Assembly (NCBI GenBank): GCA_027924645.1
Contig: BSBN01000334.1
Span: 62,001-126,000 of the forward strand
Direction: 5' to 3'
Length of the DNA: 64,000 nt
DNA from: Cunninghamia lanceolata
Taxonomy: Eukaryota > Streptophyta > Pinopsida > Cupressales > Cupressaceae
A program made the position numbers and the translations under genes. Shown here piece after piece: positions 1 through 12,021 of the stretch (the stretch's first letter is position 1; every line of letters starts with the position of its first letter). The notes beneath the pieces were generated by a model that worked only from the letters and a program-made list of their open reading frames with translations, made no database searches and had not been told where the DNA came from.

Positions 1-2300
1 GGAATTGCATTCTTGGTCTAGAATTGGATTTTCTTTCCTTCAAAGAGTATGTCCACTAGCACACTTTGTAACATTCCTATCTATTCTACAATAGTCATTT
101 TGTATGTTCCTTGAGTTCATTTTCCTATTACTTAGATACAATGATTGGCTTAGCCATGAACAAAATACTTGACATAAGGGGGAGGGGCTTTAAACTAGTG
201 GGAGATCAGATTTGGTCAATTGGGCATGTATTCCATGTTGAGGATCTTATGGAAATGATGTTTCTTAATTCATTTCTGTAGCATGATACTTCCTAAAGGA
301 TTTAAATATTTCTAATCAGTCCCTTTTGATTTCCTAAATCAGATTCTTGGTTGATCCTTTGTATCTTTTATTTTATTTTAAAAGAAAAGATTCTTTGCTT
401 AGACTTGGGTGGCTTATCATCCCCAGGAACCACAATTTTGTCTTTATCATGAGATCTTAATTCTTTGCTTTTCTAGTTTACACTCAGAGTGGTCAATTTA
501 TATGTGATTTGGTTTCTTAAACAAAACCTTGATCAACTTGATTATTTTTAGAAACATAGACCTTGATTCTAAGCTGATATAACTCCTTGTCTTCTAACAT
601 TGTGTCATAGCATGATTCAACCTCTTAGCTTGTATGGCGATTTGCATCCTTTTAGAACCATACTCTTTAATAAAATTTTAATAGTTTATTGTGTATCAAA
701 TTATAGTGTTTTGGTTTAGTCATTTGCATAATGTTCTTAATTTTTAGAGAATAAGATAAATGCAAAATACTTAGAATATTTCTAAATTAAGGAAGGAAAA
801 TAATTATAGCCTATTTTTCATGAAAACCTTTTAAATTGAATTTAAGAATAGTATGTAGTATAGTTTAATTTAGCATTACACGTATCATGGTCTTAAATAT
901 GTTATGTATTGAATATTTTTGTACAATCATGGTGCCTATGAGTTGTAGAAGTATTAAATTTGTTAATCAAGGTAATTTCAATCTTGGCTAGTAGTTTAGT
1001 GCTAGTATGTTAGTTAGAAGTTTATAAATTAAGTTTTCTAAATTGACTAGGGTTGATTCTAGATGATTCTTATTTAAAGTTTTTAGCCAAACTTCTTACT
1101 TTATTGAGTCTTGATTTGAAATGATGAATTAGTGATTATATAAATAGATGAAATCATTTCAACCTTGTTTAAATTGTACCTATGGAGGAAACAACATTTG
1201 TAAATTTTTTTTGAATTGATGCCGGATATGTTTGGTAATAAGATCTCTAGAAATAGAAATTATTTTGCGACATTGTGAACTTAATACTTTATGTGACAAT
1301 ATAATAATCTTAGTCAAGATTCTTTCTTTTAATCCAATTCCTTGGCCTCTTCTTGTCATATGAGTAATAAGTTGAACTAGATTAGTAAGTAAATATCTTA
1401 AGGTGTTGTTGTGAGTAAGTAGTCTAATCCACTCTTGGGTTGGTTATTTTGACTTATGTGAGTTATATCTATAGCTAGTTGTTGGTTATTTAGACTTGAG
1501 TAACCCTTGTTAAGACTCTTAGAGTATCATATTTTGTACCAGGGAGTAGGTTGAATTTAATTTCGGGGTTACCTAGAAGGAGGATATCAAGTGTTTTCAA
1601 TAGTTGGTTGTATAATGAAGCGATTCTAGTTTTCGGGACCTCAACTTTTTAGTTAATATTTACTTAGAAAGTGTAGCATCTACTTGGAATGGTTCTTCTT
1701 GCTCCTTGTGTGTTTTCTAAAAATGAAAATAATTTAGTTTGAATTACTTTTTAGAAAGAAAGATATTGAAATTATATGGCAAGATAAGACTATCTATTTG
1801 TCCGTTGATGACTTGTCTTCCAAATGAGTGTATTTGTAATGAAAGTTCATTAATGATGGAATTAAGTATGTTTGAATGCTTCCTTGAGAAGATGTATGTT
1901 GAATAAGTAAATATTTTTCTTGTGATATTGTATGCATCATTGGATGTTGTAGGTTTTGTATTGTGAATGTACTTTCTATTTTTACATTTCTATATGATGA
2001 GATAGAGAAACTACACAGATGAGTGTTGAATATGGAGGTGCAGAGAAGGGTAGGTTTCTATTTGTAACCTATCTGTCGAACATGAATGAAAATAATTCTT
2101 TGGCCAAAGCTTGTCAATCAAATTAGTAATAGTTACTATTTGATATTATATTTCTCTCTCTGCCATATCATGATATTAGATCAATATACATTTGACACAT
2201 GCTAGAGATATTAGATATATCATGCTACACCAGATTCCTTCATGCATGTCAGCTTCAGTTTGCTAGACCCCTCATAGAGGGTCAAGCTTCTCCATTCATG
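1..2300. other. AT-rich stretch without a recognisable gene
   Basis: About 2.3 kb of AT-rich sequence. I see no long reading frame, LTR end, primer-binding site or tandem array. It may be old, unrecognisable repeat DNA or a piece of an element whose other parts lie to the left of the window. Confidence 0.5.
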
Positions 2301-2314
2301 AGTAAGACCAAGGA

Positions 2315-2545
2315 GGCGTGAGCCTTGTGGTTGGGTGGTAAATCACCTTGATGATGCTCTCTCTGCGAGATTCAGTGTCAAAGATATGGTATGGTATCAA
2401 AGACATTGTATGGTATGATACTTTTTATTCCAAGCCTGTTTGGTTAGATGTTGTAAAGGTTTAGACCTTTTTGTAAGCTATTTAATTAGCTGATGTAATG
2501 ACTAATTTAATTTTAATGATGAAAAATTATGGGAAAAAAAATTAG
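2315..2545 (+). repeat. possible tRNA-derived SINE
   Basis: The segment opens with a tRNA-like stretch (GTGAGCCTTGTGGTTGGG, resembling a pol III A box). About 50 bases on is a weak B-box-like GAGATTCAGTGTC. It ends in an AT-rich body and an A-rich run near 2535. This is the layout of a plant SINE. I could not find a target-site duplication, and the B box is a poor match, so this is only a candidate. Confidence 0.25.
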
Positions 2546-2624
2546 GCATCCCTTTTTCCACTCTATTTTATTAGAATAATATTATTTTATTCATGATGTT
2601 TGGAGTGCTTCTTATAAATTTTCT

Positions 2625-3968
2625 TTTTGTGCCTGTCTTTCTAGTTTGTCTTGTAATGTCTTTTCTAAGTTCTTGGCTTCTATCAGATTTTGTTGTAATT
2701 TTTCTTAATTGGCTCTTTCATTATCATAATTCTTTATGATTTCATTTAACCTTTGCTTCAGTTCATTCAGTTACATCTCTGTTTGTTCATTCTCTTTTCT
2801 TGTAGATGTAGAGGTAGATTTTTTTATCCTTTTCTCTAATTCATTACTCTTGTTATTTATTGCTTTCCTCTTTGCTTTCTCATTTTCTATGTTTGCCTAT
2901 AACTTTTCTATTTGATTCTGTAACCTAAATTTTTGTCTTTTTTTCTTTGACAATGACATGTGTACACCACATCATTGTTCCTTTTTGATGCATTAATTTT
3001 ATTAGCATTTTTCATTCCAAAAAAATCCATTTGGATAGTGCTCACCTCATAGTCAGAGCATTGCATCTGATTCTCTGGTTTATTTTGAACTTTGGGCACA
3101 ACAAACATGTACTCCATGATTTTTGTATCTGGGTCATATGTAGGCAATACCTTGGTTCTTGTAGGCTCTAAAGTTACAATAGATGTACTATCTATCACTT
3201 GTTTTTGGTGTCTTTTAGATTTTTCCACTTTCTTGTTAAACTCAACATTGTAATAAAACCCTGGGATTGATGACACAATCAAATGCTTGAATGGTGAAGA
3301 AGTAATTGTTTGAGGTTGATGATTTCTATCCTAGTCACACTAAAAACAAGAGGGGTGCCTTTTGGAAATAATTCCATTGAGGTGGAAATGGAGGAAGTTG
3401 GACTTAGATTTGTCATAATCCTTTGCCTCCTCACAATGGCTTGTTCACTGAGTTTCTATATAGTATCTTCTAGTATTGGCCTCTTTTGGGTTTTTGTTGT
3501 TGTAGCACTTGCTGACCACTATTACTCGTACCATTGCCACCAATAGCACTAGATTCTAAACCATCTCCTTTGTCAATCAAATGAGTATCTTGAAGATCTT
3601 AAAACCCATGTGGTACTAGTTGTACTTGTGGCTATATCTCACTATTAGGATATCCATTTGAAGCTGCCACAAATTCAACTATGCTACCTATCCTTGTATG
3701 TATTTGGGCTTGTTTATCAGCTCCAATGCCTCAAAAATTACCAGGTCTTCTAGAGTTTACTGTGTTACCACCCAAGTGCTGCCTTGTCCTTTGGCCCCCA
3801 AACCACCACCTTCATAAACCAATTTTTTGAGTATGGTTTCCCCTAAAGTATATACTTGTTTTGTGGTATCACTCAAACTAGGTTTATATGCATAGTCTTG
3901 AGTGAGATCCAAGGGTTGATTTTTACTATCAATATCATCATTATATTTGTGACTAGGTGCTTCACAGG
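2625..3968 (-). pseudogene. repeat gene D, copy 1, C-terminal part (coiled-coil protein, unknown function)
   Basis: This is the left-hand third of a repeated protein-coding unit that also occurs at 59361-61856. The best open stretch (2908-3282) carries the motif PTYDPDTK-x-MEYMFVVPKVQ, shared almost word for word with the second copy. Downstream (2640-2830) is a Lys/Gln/Glu-rich region that in the second copy reads as a coiled coil. Compared with that copy, this one is cut off at about 2625 and lacks the last ~575 bases of coding sequence. On the right it stops at 3968, where element A is inserted; coding similarity resumes at 37379. Several stops and frameshifts make it a pseudogene. I do not recognise the family. 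The coiled coil suggests a structural or binding protein, but that is a guess. Confidence 0.6.
3964..3968. repeat. left target-site duplication of element A
   Basis: ACAGG here pairs with AGAGG at 37374-37378. The uninterrupted second copy of the host sequence (around 61282) reads AGAGG, so the left copy has one substitution. The empty-site copy fixes the ends of element A. Confidence 0.8.
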
Positions 3969-4851
3969 TGTTGGTTCCTCCAACTGATTATCAGAGTTCT
4001 CTATGGATTGAGCTAATTTCTTATGCTGAAGGGCACTGGTTCAGTGGCCAACGAACATGATTACAATAATAAGTTGAAAAATCCTCTACACTTTTGGTTC
4101 TGCAAGACCAAGGTGAGTGTACCTATACAACATCCAGGGGGTATAACATGACTTATACTAGATATTGTTATTTAAATAAAGGTTCTCAATGATAATTATA
4201 CCAAAGAAATGACTGATTCTTCTTGGATTGTCTTAATCCTTTGGCAATATAGTTTAGACCTGGATTGAGAACAATAAAAACTTCAATTCTACTTTAAAAT
4301 AATATAGAAGTAAAATGATTTTGATTGTTTAGATGGATCTGAATTAGCAGATTAGCCCAGTAAGAGACCGGTGCCTAATCCAAGGGTAACAGAGTCAAGT
4401 TGTACAAAACAGATGTATCATTCAAGCAATGTTGTTTCATCACAATACGGACTAACAACATCAATACCTTGCATTAATGCCTCCTATACTCAGTAATAGA
4501 GAACTATCATTTAAAACCCACAATGTAAACAAGGATAACATAATATCTCCCAGGCAATTACTCATCTCCTTGAGAGAAAGCCAAAGAAGATATGCACAAT
4601 ACAGAAAACTGTAGAGGTGAACCGTAATACACTTGATATTGAGAATTCACATTAACTTCATGCAGATACAATATGGAGAATGTTCTAGAACCAGTATCAA
4701 AATGCATTCAACTTTGAGAATGAATTATTACCCTACAAATTTCAACATAATATGACATACAACTTTCATCTAACTACTTTGGACTACAACACAAATGACT
4801 GCTGCCTAAAATGCAAATTCAAAACCACTCAGACAAAATGACTTTGATATC

Positions 4852-4866
4852 CCTCTTATAAAAATG
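4852..4866 (-). promoter_or_regulatory. TATA box of element A LTR
   Basis: The minus strand reads TTTTTATAAGAGGG. The 5' LTR has the matching CTATAAGAGGG at 35816-35829. Position and conservation between LTRs fit a pol II promoter at the U3/R boundary. Confidence 0.45.
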
Positions 4867-5475
4867 AAGGAGCAACAAGCTTCAGGTCACTTGTCCCTAG
4901 TAATTGATAACTGCAATCATAACAAGATGCAGGTACAACTACCTGTGGGAAGATTATTTGGGCAACTAGGGCAAAGACGATTGTACCCACCAGCACACGC
5001 TCACTAGCGTCCAAAACAAATTTGCAAATATTGTTACAATAGTCATCATTACCTAAACATCATCTTGAAATCCCAAAGGCAGGGGAAACACGTGGATATG
5101 CGGATGCAATAGCCCCTTTGAGAAAAATCCATCATGTATAATCGAGCAGTCATGGGAATCCAACCAGCAATCGAGCCCTTTGAATGGATTCAGTTGATAT
5201 CTGGCGGTGAGTATTTGGCTCTGGATGTTTGGATATTGTACTATGTGAGATGTCCATATGGATATTCATGCAGATATGTCCATGTGACATAAGCATGAGA
5301 GTTAGTTCAAGCATTGTTGACCAAAAAAATGTTATTAGGATCCAAATCTATTTAGAATAGGTTAGGATATCCAAGCAGACACATGTCTCAATATCATCAA
5401 TAATATAGGGGCATGGATATTAGGAAATATCTAGATAGTAGAACTCATGAAATATCCCCAAGCTAAAAGTCTTGA

Positions 5476-5983
5476 TGACGTCACCCTTTTGAGGTGATCC
5501 TTGGCTATGAGAAAAGTGATGTCATCATCATATTGAGAAGGTCCGAACATTAGGATAATGTCTGGACATTAAGACTTGTGAAATATCCTGTGCCAGAATG
5601 TCCTGATGATGTCATCGGTACGTGCATTTTGAAGGATCTGGACATTTGGGAATATCTAGATATTTAGGAAATGATATGCCATCATTGAATGTCCTGATGA
5701 TGTCATCACTGCTAAATGCTTCTTTGGAAATGGATCTAGATGACATCACCTTGATATGCACATTGAAAGGTTAGGACACTAAGAAAAGGTATGCATATTA
5801 GGAAGCGGGCTAATATCCAGATGACATCAGTGAAATTAAAACTCTTTATGGGCCGATATGACATGATGTCATCTGGATTAGAATGATTGGCAAAAGTGAG
5901 GACATTTGACAAGGTTAATATCCAGATGAGCAAATATCTGCATGACACAAGTTATTTGTACAAGTGAAGGATAAATGACATCA
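5476..5983 (-). promoter_or_regulatory. array of TGACGTCA-like (bZIP/CRE-type) palindromes in U3
   Basis: Eight copies of TGA(C/T)(G/A)TCA begin at 5476, 5517, 5607, 5698, 5741, 5822, 5864 and 5976. The first is the perfect palindrome TGACGTCA; the others are TGATGTCA or TGACATCA. Matching sites occur in the other A LTR copies (about 22615-23130 and 36430-36960). There, different members keep the CpG, for example TGACGTCA near 36937. Plant bZIP factors of the TGA type bind such sites (established knowledge). A regulatory role here is inference. Confidence 0.55.
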
Positions 5984-6554
5984 TCAGGATGTGGATATGA
6001 CAAAGGTATAAGGACATAGATATTTGAAAAGTCAGGATATTGGGACTTACACTTACCAATTTTCTAAGCTTCTTGGTCGAGATAATATGTCTGGATATTA
6101 GCGAATATGAAGACATTCAAATGTGAATATGAATACCCAGAGGACCATTGACCAAGACTTTGACCTTGAATATCTCGGTGGTTTTAACAAATTTCCCACT
6201 GCTTCAAAAGGAAAACTTGCATAGGATTTCATCCTCTATCATTTGTAGGATTCATCAGGGAGAAACCACACTTTTAAATAATAGGTAAAAAGAGGCATAC
6301 TTTGAAGGATTTCAAGATTTTATGGCTTTAGCAGGGTTTAACAAAGATTTAACAAGCTTGAACAAATACAACCTTGGACAGGAAATGCATGAAAATGCAG
6401 GTCCTAACATCAGCTCTAGTTGGGGACGGATGACCGCAAGGCTATCATGAGGATCCATGAATCTGTGGTTAAGCAAGAGACCACAATAAGTAGGGAAAAG
6501 GACATAAGGCAACACACCTATTTACATTAAAAATACACATGTGCATGGATATGA

Positions 6555-7650
6555 TCAAGCAAAGAATTGCTTCAAGAATTGTCCATGCACTGACAATTCT
6601 TGGATTTCACCATTCATGGCTTGGATGAAGTAAGAATCCTTTCCATGATGCTCTGTTATGACATAGGGCCCTAACCATAAGGCCTCAAATTTTCCATGCT
6701 TACCCTTTTCTTGTGCCCTAGAATTCCATACCAAGACCATGTCATCTACCTTAAATTTCCTATCAGAAGCTCTCTTGTCAATAGGTACTTAGCTTTCTGC
6801 TACATTTTGAGGTTATTCCTTTGTGCATCTCTCATGACTTCATATAGTTCAATCAATTGTTCAATCCTCTCCTTCATTGGTTTAGGGATGTCCAATTCCT
6901 ATTCTTGGATGACCTTATAGATAGGTAGTAGATTGTTCACTGGCAACCTGGCCTAAGTGCCATAAACTAATTCAAATGGTGATTTGCCAATTACCTTTTT
7001 GATAGTCACCCTTTCACTCCACAAAGCTAGACTTAACTTTGAATCCCAAGCCCTTTTGTTCTTATGCAACATTCTCTTGATGATTTACATTAGGCTTTTG
7101 TTGGTGGACTTAGCTTGACCATTTCCTTGGGGGTGATAAGCGGAAGAATATGACATTTCAATGCCATATGTATTGCAAAAACTTATGAACTCATCAATTC
7201 TAAAGCACATAGAATTATCAATTACTAATCTGACTGGTGCTCCAAATCTCACAATGATGTGATTCAAAATAAAGTTCATCACCACCTTGCTTGTGGATTT
7301 TCTGGTAGGGATAGCTTCTATCCACTTGGTAAAGTAATCTGTAGCTACTAGGATCCACTTATGGCCTCCACTAGACCTCTCACTAATCTCACCAATAAAA
7401 TCTATGCCCTGTTGATGGTAAGGGGCCTCAACACGCACATGAGTGAGGAGCAATGCTCCTGAATATTTGAGCTTTCCAGAAAACCTCTGACATGCCTCAC
7501 ATTTTCTTATGAATGCATGGGAATCTGAAAATAAGGTAGGCCACTAATAGCCTACCCTCAGAATCTTGTGAGCTATAGTCTTAGTTGTGAAGTGACCTCA
7601 ACATACTCCCGCATGCATTTCTTTTAGCATTCTTTCAACCTGGTTCTTGT
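6555..7650 (-). pseudogene. element A integrase, first copy (broken)
   Basis: This is the integrase and C-terminal end of pol. The core (7085-7453) shows the first catalytic Asp in GIDFIG and the second in VIDN. The Glu of the D,D35E triad is changed to Lys (NGQAK where the duplicate at 24240 has NGQAE). Upstream, the zinc-binding CEACQR motif is readable at about 7500. The C-terminal module (6555-6740) has the GKHGKFEALWLGPY pattern typical of gypsy integrase GPY/F ends and finishes HGQFLKQFFA before a stop, 146 bases from the LTR. Several stops and the lost Glu show it is inactive. Confidence 0.8.
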
Positions 7651-7919
7651 CTAAGAAAAATAGGACATCGTTATTGTCTTTCCAATATGAATCTACTTTA
7701 AAAAATACATACCTCACAGCTTGCAACTTTAGATATCTCTATTGATTCCCAGTGAGCCCATCTAGACATCTGAGATGTGTCAAATAATAGATGATATCAG
7801 TGTACCATGATGTCATCTATAAATTGCATATTGCACTTGTCTCCTCTTCAGTAACATTGATCTAAGCAGCTTCCAGGTTAGCCTCAACCATCAATTTGGC
7901 AAGTCCCTATCCTTTGACC

Positions 7920-8260
7920 AGCTTTATGATCTAGACGTCAATATTGAACTCCTAGATCTTGTTGATCCATCTGCACCTCCAGCTAGTGACCTCCTGTTGG
8001 ACTAATAGATCTTTTACAACTGCATTAGGCACATATGCTTCTACCTTTGCACCAACCAAGTTAGGTCTGAAATTCTTCATAGATTTAACTAGGGCATATG
8101 CCTGCTTCTCTGCCATATCATACTTTAGCTCTACGGCCTGAAGAGACTTGCTAAAAAAAGCAATGGGCTGCTGCAAGCCCTCTTCATTTGTTTGTAACAT
8201 AAATGTTGCAACAGTGTGGAATGAAGCAAATGAGAATATCTAAAAAGGATTATCAAAATT
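7920..8260 (-). pseudogene. element A original RNase H / connection domain, first copy
   Basis: The frame reads IFSFASFHTVATFMLQTNE, then QPIAFFSKSLQAVELKYD, the expected RNase H region directly after reverse transcriptase. The usual first catalytic Asp (normally in a D-A-S motif) is absent, replaced by S-F-A-S. The duplicate (about 25250-25400) and element B show the same loss. This fits a domain whose activity has been taken over by the second, archaeal-type RNase H upstream. Stops are present. Confidence 0.65.
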
Positions 8261-8399
8261 TGGAGACTTCAGCATTGGTGATTCCTTGATAGCTCTTTTT
8301 ATAGTTACAAATGCATTAATAGAATCATCATCCCACATCATTTTACCTCCTTTCTTTAGCATCTTGGAAATAGGCTTCACAATTTCTACAAATTTAGAA

Positions 8400-9430
8400 T
8401 AAACCTTCTTACAAAGTTAATCTGGGCAAAGAAAGACTGTATTGCTTTGAAGGTCTTGGGGATTGATATCTTATCTATGGTTGCTACTCTCTCTGGATCT
8501 ATCCTTACTCCACCTTTGGACACAATATTTCTCTATAGTTTCCCCTCTAACATTGCAAATGTTCACTTCTTGGGATTCAAAGATATCACATACTCTAGAG
8601 CCCTCTTGAAGATTTGTTCAAGATGCATGCAATGATCTTCTGCCTTTTTTGAGAGGTGGTTAAGTCATCTTGATACACAACCATAATTACATTAATCAAG
8701 TCTGAAAAGGCAACATGCATGGCTCTTTAGAATGTTTCTCCAGTATTAGTTAGCGTAAATGGCATCTTGATGTAAACATGTGCCCTAGAGAGTAGTGAAA
8801 GTTGTCTTATATTGTTCTGATTCCTTAACTTTCACCTAGTTATATCTTGAAAAACCATCCATCATGGACATCAACTCATTCCTTATGACACTTTGGAGCA
8901 TTATTTCAATTTTGGGCAAAGGATAATTATCCTTTAATGAGGGCACATTTAGGTTTATAAAGTCTACATAGAGTTTTATATCCCATTTTTTTCTCACTAG
9001 TACCAAATTTGAGACCCATGTAGAGTACCTGATTGGTTTGATGATTACACCATCCTTCATCTTTGCTATCTCCTGTTGCATTTTTTGAATCAACGTTGGA
9101 CTAATGGGTCTTTTCTTTTTCCTAAAAGGCTTGGCATCTAGTTTCAGAGGAATCTCATGCAAGAATAGATCCTCTCTATAAGCCTTCAGGTCATCATATG
9201 ACTAGGCAAAAACATGCTTGTATTTGCTCAATAAAGCAATAAGCATTGTTCTTACCTTGGGACTGATCCTTTTCCCAATGTATACATTCTTAGGTGTGGA
9301 AGTAGTCCCCAAATTGGTCTCTTCTAAATCATCCCTATGGACTGGTACATGCTTCTGCTCACTACTATCATGGTTATCAAACAATCTTTCCAAAGCTACT
9401 AGTCCCCTTGAGATTTTATTTGTCTTCAAC
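8400..9430 (-). pseudogene. element A reverse transcriptase, first copy (broken)
   Basis: The N-terminal lead-in (9202-9429) ends KYKHVFA, a stop, then SYDDLKAY. The fingers and palm (8836-9162) show VRKKWDIKLYVDF with the catalytic Asp, then KDNYPLPK and MMDGFSRYN. The YxDD box is readable as VVYQDDLT at about 8675. Stops replace expected Trp and Gln residues, for example FA-stop-SYDD and YN-stop-VKV. The domain belongs to Ty3/gypsy pol and is inactive. Confidence 0.8.
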
Positions 9431-9589
9431 TAAATTACTTTAGTCCCAAAAATAGTTTCCTTATCATTGACAACTTCCAGAAAGGCACTGAAATCTATCT
9501 CTTTTGAAAGGTACTTATCTTCACATTGAAGGAACTTTAGCAAATTTGCATCATCATTGAAAATCTGCTAGTTACAGACATTATCTAGC

Positions 9590-10020
9590 ACATATGGTCT
9601 GCTCTTAACCTCAACTTTAGAAATTCTAGATAGAGTAATATCATCACTTATTAAGGCTATATTGGCCAAGAAATCAGCCATCACATTCTTGTTTCTTTCT
9701 ACCTAGTCAATGGAGAATGCATCCAGAAGTTCTATGGTGTCCCACACAGCATACTTGTACTACTTAAGTCTCTTGTGTGTAGTCAAATATTTGTCGCTCA
9801 CCTGTGAGACAACCAACTCAGAATCTCCAAAAACTCTCAGCAATTTTATACCATACCTGACTGCCATGTTTAAACTAAGAAGTAATGCCTCATACTCTAC
9901 AGTGTTGTTAGTGTAAGAGAAATTTAGTTGAACTGAATGTTTAAAAGTCTTGCCACCGGGTGTAATAAAAATCACACCTACTCCTGCTCCTTCCTTAGAG
10001 CATGCACCATCAAAGTACAT
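9590..10020 (-). pseudogene. element A archaeal-type RNase H (aRH), first copy
   Basis: This second RNase H lies between protease and reverse transcriptase. All four catalytic positions can be read: Asp in MYFDGACS, Glu in NTVEYEALL, Asp in VFGDSELVV, and Asp in NVMADFLA (about 9675). One stop follows HKRLK, where Gln is likely. Tat-lineage elements are known for this second RNase H, usually described between the first RNase H and integrase. Here it precedes reverse transcriptase. Confidence 0.7.
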
Positions 10021-10289
10021 TTTCCATAATCCTGCTTGATTTACCTTGGCTTCAGCTTCTAGAGGACTAGTGCAACCTGGAGCATCCTAATCTAGTTCTA
10101 CCCTGAAATTATCCATATCACTATTGAAAAAATTAACTTGTTGATTGAAGTGATTAGGGTTGTCAATGTGCTCTACTATTGTATGAGACCTAGGCTCACT
10201 ATGCAATTTGACTTCTTTTCCATTCATTAGGATGGTGGTATAAGACAGGTGCAAGTATATGTTTCCCCAAACTTTTGCAGCCCACTATC

Positions 10290-10629
10290 TTGATAAGAGC
10301 ATCCCATATTGGGGTGGGATATCCACAATAGTTATATCTATTTTTTATATTTTATCAAGAAATGCTGCAAACCTTAAGTCAACACCCCTCACTATCCCAA
10401 TAACTAGAACAACTCTATTATCCATGGCATAACACTGGCCATAACATGTATCAATCCAAAGTTCCAATTCTTTCATAACTTCTAGGGGCATAATGTTTAT
10501 AGCTGCTCCTGAGTCTATCATGTAGTTTCTAACCTTCTTGTTATTTATAAGCAGGTTGACATAAAAGGGATCAAACTGAGATGGGGATTTAGTCAATGCT
10601 TCTCCTACATATACCTCAGGGGTTCCCAC
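10290..10629 (-). pseudogene. element A aspartic protease, first copy
   Basis: The retropepsin region reads PFYVNLLIN, then MIDSGAAINIMP with the active-site DSG intact, and a second half with PPQYGMLLSR at about 10300. A stop near 10343 (replacing a Tyr codon compared with the duplicate) separates the two halves. The duplicate at 27442-27780 has DSG changed to DSR. The protease would cleave the Gag-Pol polyprotein. Confidence 0.7.
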
Positions 10630-10639
10630 CTATGTACAC

Positions 10640-11069
10640 CTACTTTACCAACCTGTTGGTTTACATTCTGGGAAACATGTAACTCTTAGCGAATCTTAGG
10701 TACGGCCTCAGATATACTTGCAATTACTTTTAAAGAATTATTCCTATGTTCATCTATTTTCATCATCTCTAACAAAGGAACATAAACTTTCATCTGGGAT
10801 AAAGCTTGGGTCATATCAAACATGCAAATTACACATGAAACCTTAATAACTTACCTCTATTTTCTTGATCTTTTCCTTTTCGATGGAAGCAAGAGACTTA
10901 GGAACATCATGTTTGACCGATTCCCTTTTTGCTTTTCCCTACTTTTGAGATGTCTTTGGCACAATGAACTGTACCCTCTAACCTCTTGGCGATTTGCCCC
11001 TTTCATCGAGGACCTTCATATTCTCAGGATTCCTCGCCTCTGTGGATGTTTCTTTAATAAAAATATTAT
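10640..11069 (-). pseudogene. element A gag-to-protease linker, first copy
   Basis: This is a Lys-rich stretch between gag and protease, clearest in the duplicate (27811-28125). It includes QMKVYVPLLEMMKIDEHR and ELHVSQNVNQ. It has no recognised domain. At 11074 it is cut by the insertion of element B; the continuation of the A frame is found at 32073. Confidence 0.55.
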
Positions 11070-11074
11070 CAGGT
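11070..11074. repeat. left target-site duplication of element B (first copy)
   Basis: CAGGT precedes the LTR start TGTTGGGTG. The equivalent flank of the solo LTR is CAGGC (28233-28237 and 32068-32072). This is the same insertion site with one C-to-T change. Confidence 0.75.
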
Positions 11075-11818
11075 TGTTGGGTGAATATTTTGTCATTTAG
11101 CTAACCAATAGCAAAATGGTTATAATGCCACAGCTATAATGAGACTGAGTCTCTCCTCTTAGCAAGGAGAGGTTCCCTATAGATAATGAGCTTTTTCTAA
11201 CAAGAAACTTTTAATACTTAAATAAATTAAAAGTATTCTTGGGGTGTTTTCATTGCATCCTATTCTCTTTTTTCAGAATAGATGTTTCTCTCCTCTAAAA
11301 TGACTTCAAAAGAAATTATATTTAATAATTCCTGAACCAAGAGAAACCATAGAAACACAAAGTCTTCTATTGTTTGACTTATTTCCCACAAATAAACTTG
11401 ATTGAATTCAAATGTAGCTCAAAGTCTCCACTTTCACCCAATATGATATAACTAACTTGAACACAATAGTTTACAACACAAAGTCTTTAAACAATTCTAT
11501 TCTCACAAATATAAACACAAACTCCCACAATGAGAAAATAGCACAAAGTCTATTTAACCAAAACAAGAACACTTCTCTCAATTTTCAATAAACTCCACAA
11601 TTCCAGCAATGATCCAATATAGTATAACACCAATGACATAAGAACACTGATATCATAAAACAATATGATTCAACTCAAAGTTTGATACTCAAACTGCTTG
11701 CTTATATTGATATTCACTTGAAAATTTGATAAACATAAAAAGCTCAAAGTCTTGAAATGTTTTCCAATTCGGCAGAGTTTCTTTGCAATAGATAAAAAAT
11801 AATATTTACAATGGGGGT

Positions 11819-11835
11819 CCTCTTTATTTATAGGA
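11819..11835 (-). promoter_or_regulatory. TATA box of element B LTR
   Basis: The minus strand reads CTCCTATAAATAAAGAGGA. The same sequence is kept in both other LTR copies (21931-21946 and 28986-29001), which supports a promoter. Confidence 0.55.
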
Positions 11836-12021
11836 GAGACCGAGAGCAAAAACAGGAAAAGTACAAATAACTATGACTTATTCAACAAAGGAGTCCTTTT
11901 TGATTTGGAACTTCCTATGTTTTACATGTAATTACATCCAAGAAAAGTACATGTAAAACTGTCCAAAATTATTTCAAAAGTACATTTGAAAAATAGAAAA
12001 TAAACTTTGTGAAAAACTGCT

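Larger units (their letters stand above)
3969..6409 (-). repeat. element A 3' LTR
   Basis: This 2441-bp LTR is paired with 34924-37373 (2450 bp), and its last kilobase recurs at 22546-23549. Its termini are TGTTGG and CCTAACA. On the minus strand U3 runs from 6409 down to a TATA box near 4860, and R-U5 follows. U3 contains an array of TGACGTCA-like sites (5476-5983). The two full LTRs differ at many positions, so the insertion is old. Confidence 0.85.

Noticed and set aside
3310..3546. Open frame on the plus strand
   Set aside because: It is antisense to the D repeat, whose minus-strand reading is conserved with copy 2; a shadow.
5736..5948. Small frames inside the A LTR
   Set aside because: Not conserved in frame between LTR copies.
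6312..6515. Open frame across the pol end and LTR of element A (similar one at 23392-23655)
   Set aside because: It crosses the LTR boundary at 6409 in minus reading and is poorly kept between copies; it arises from LTR and untranslated sequence.
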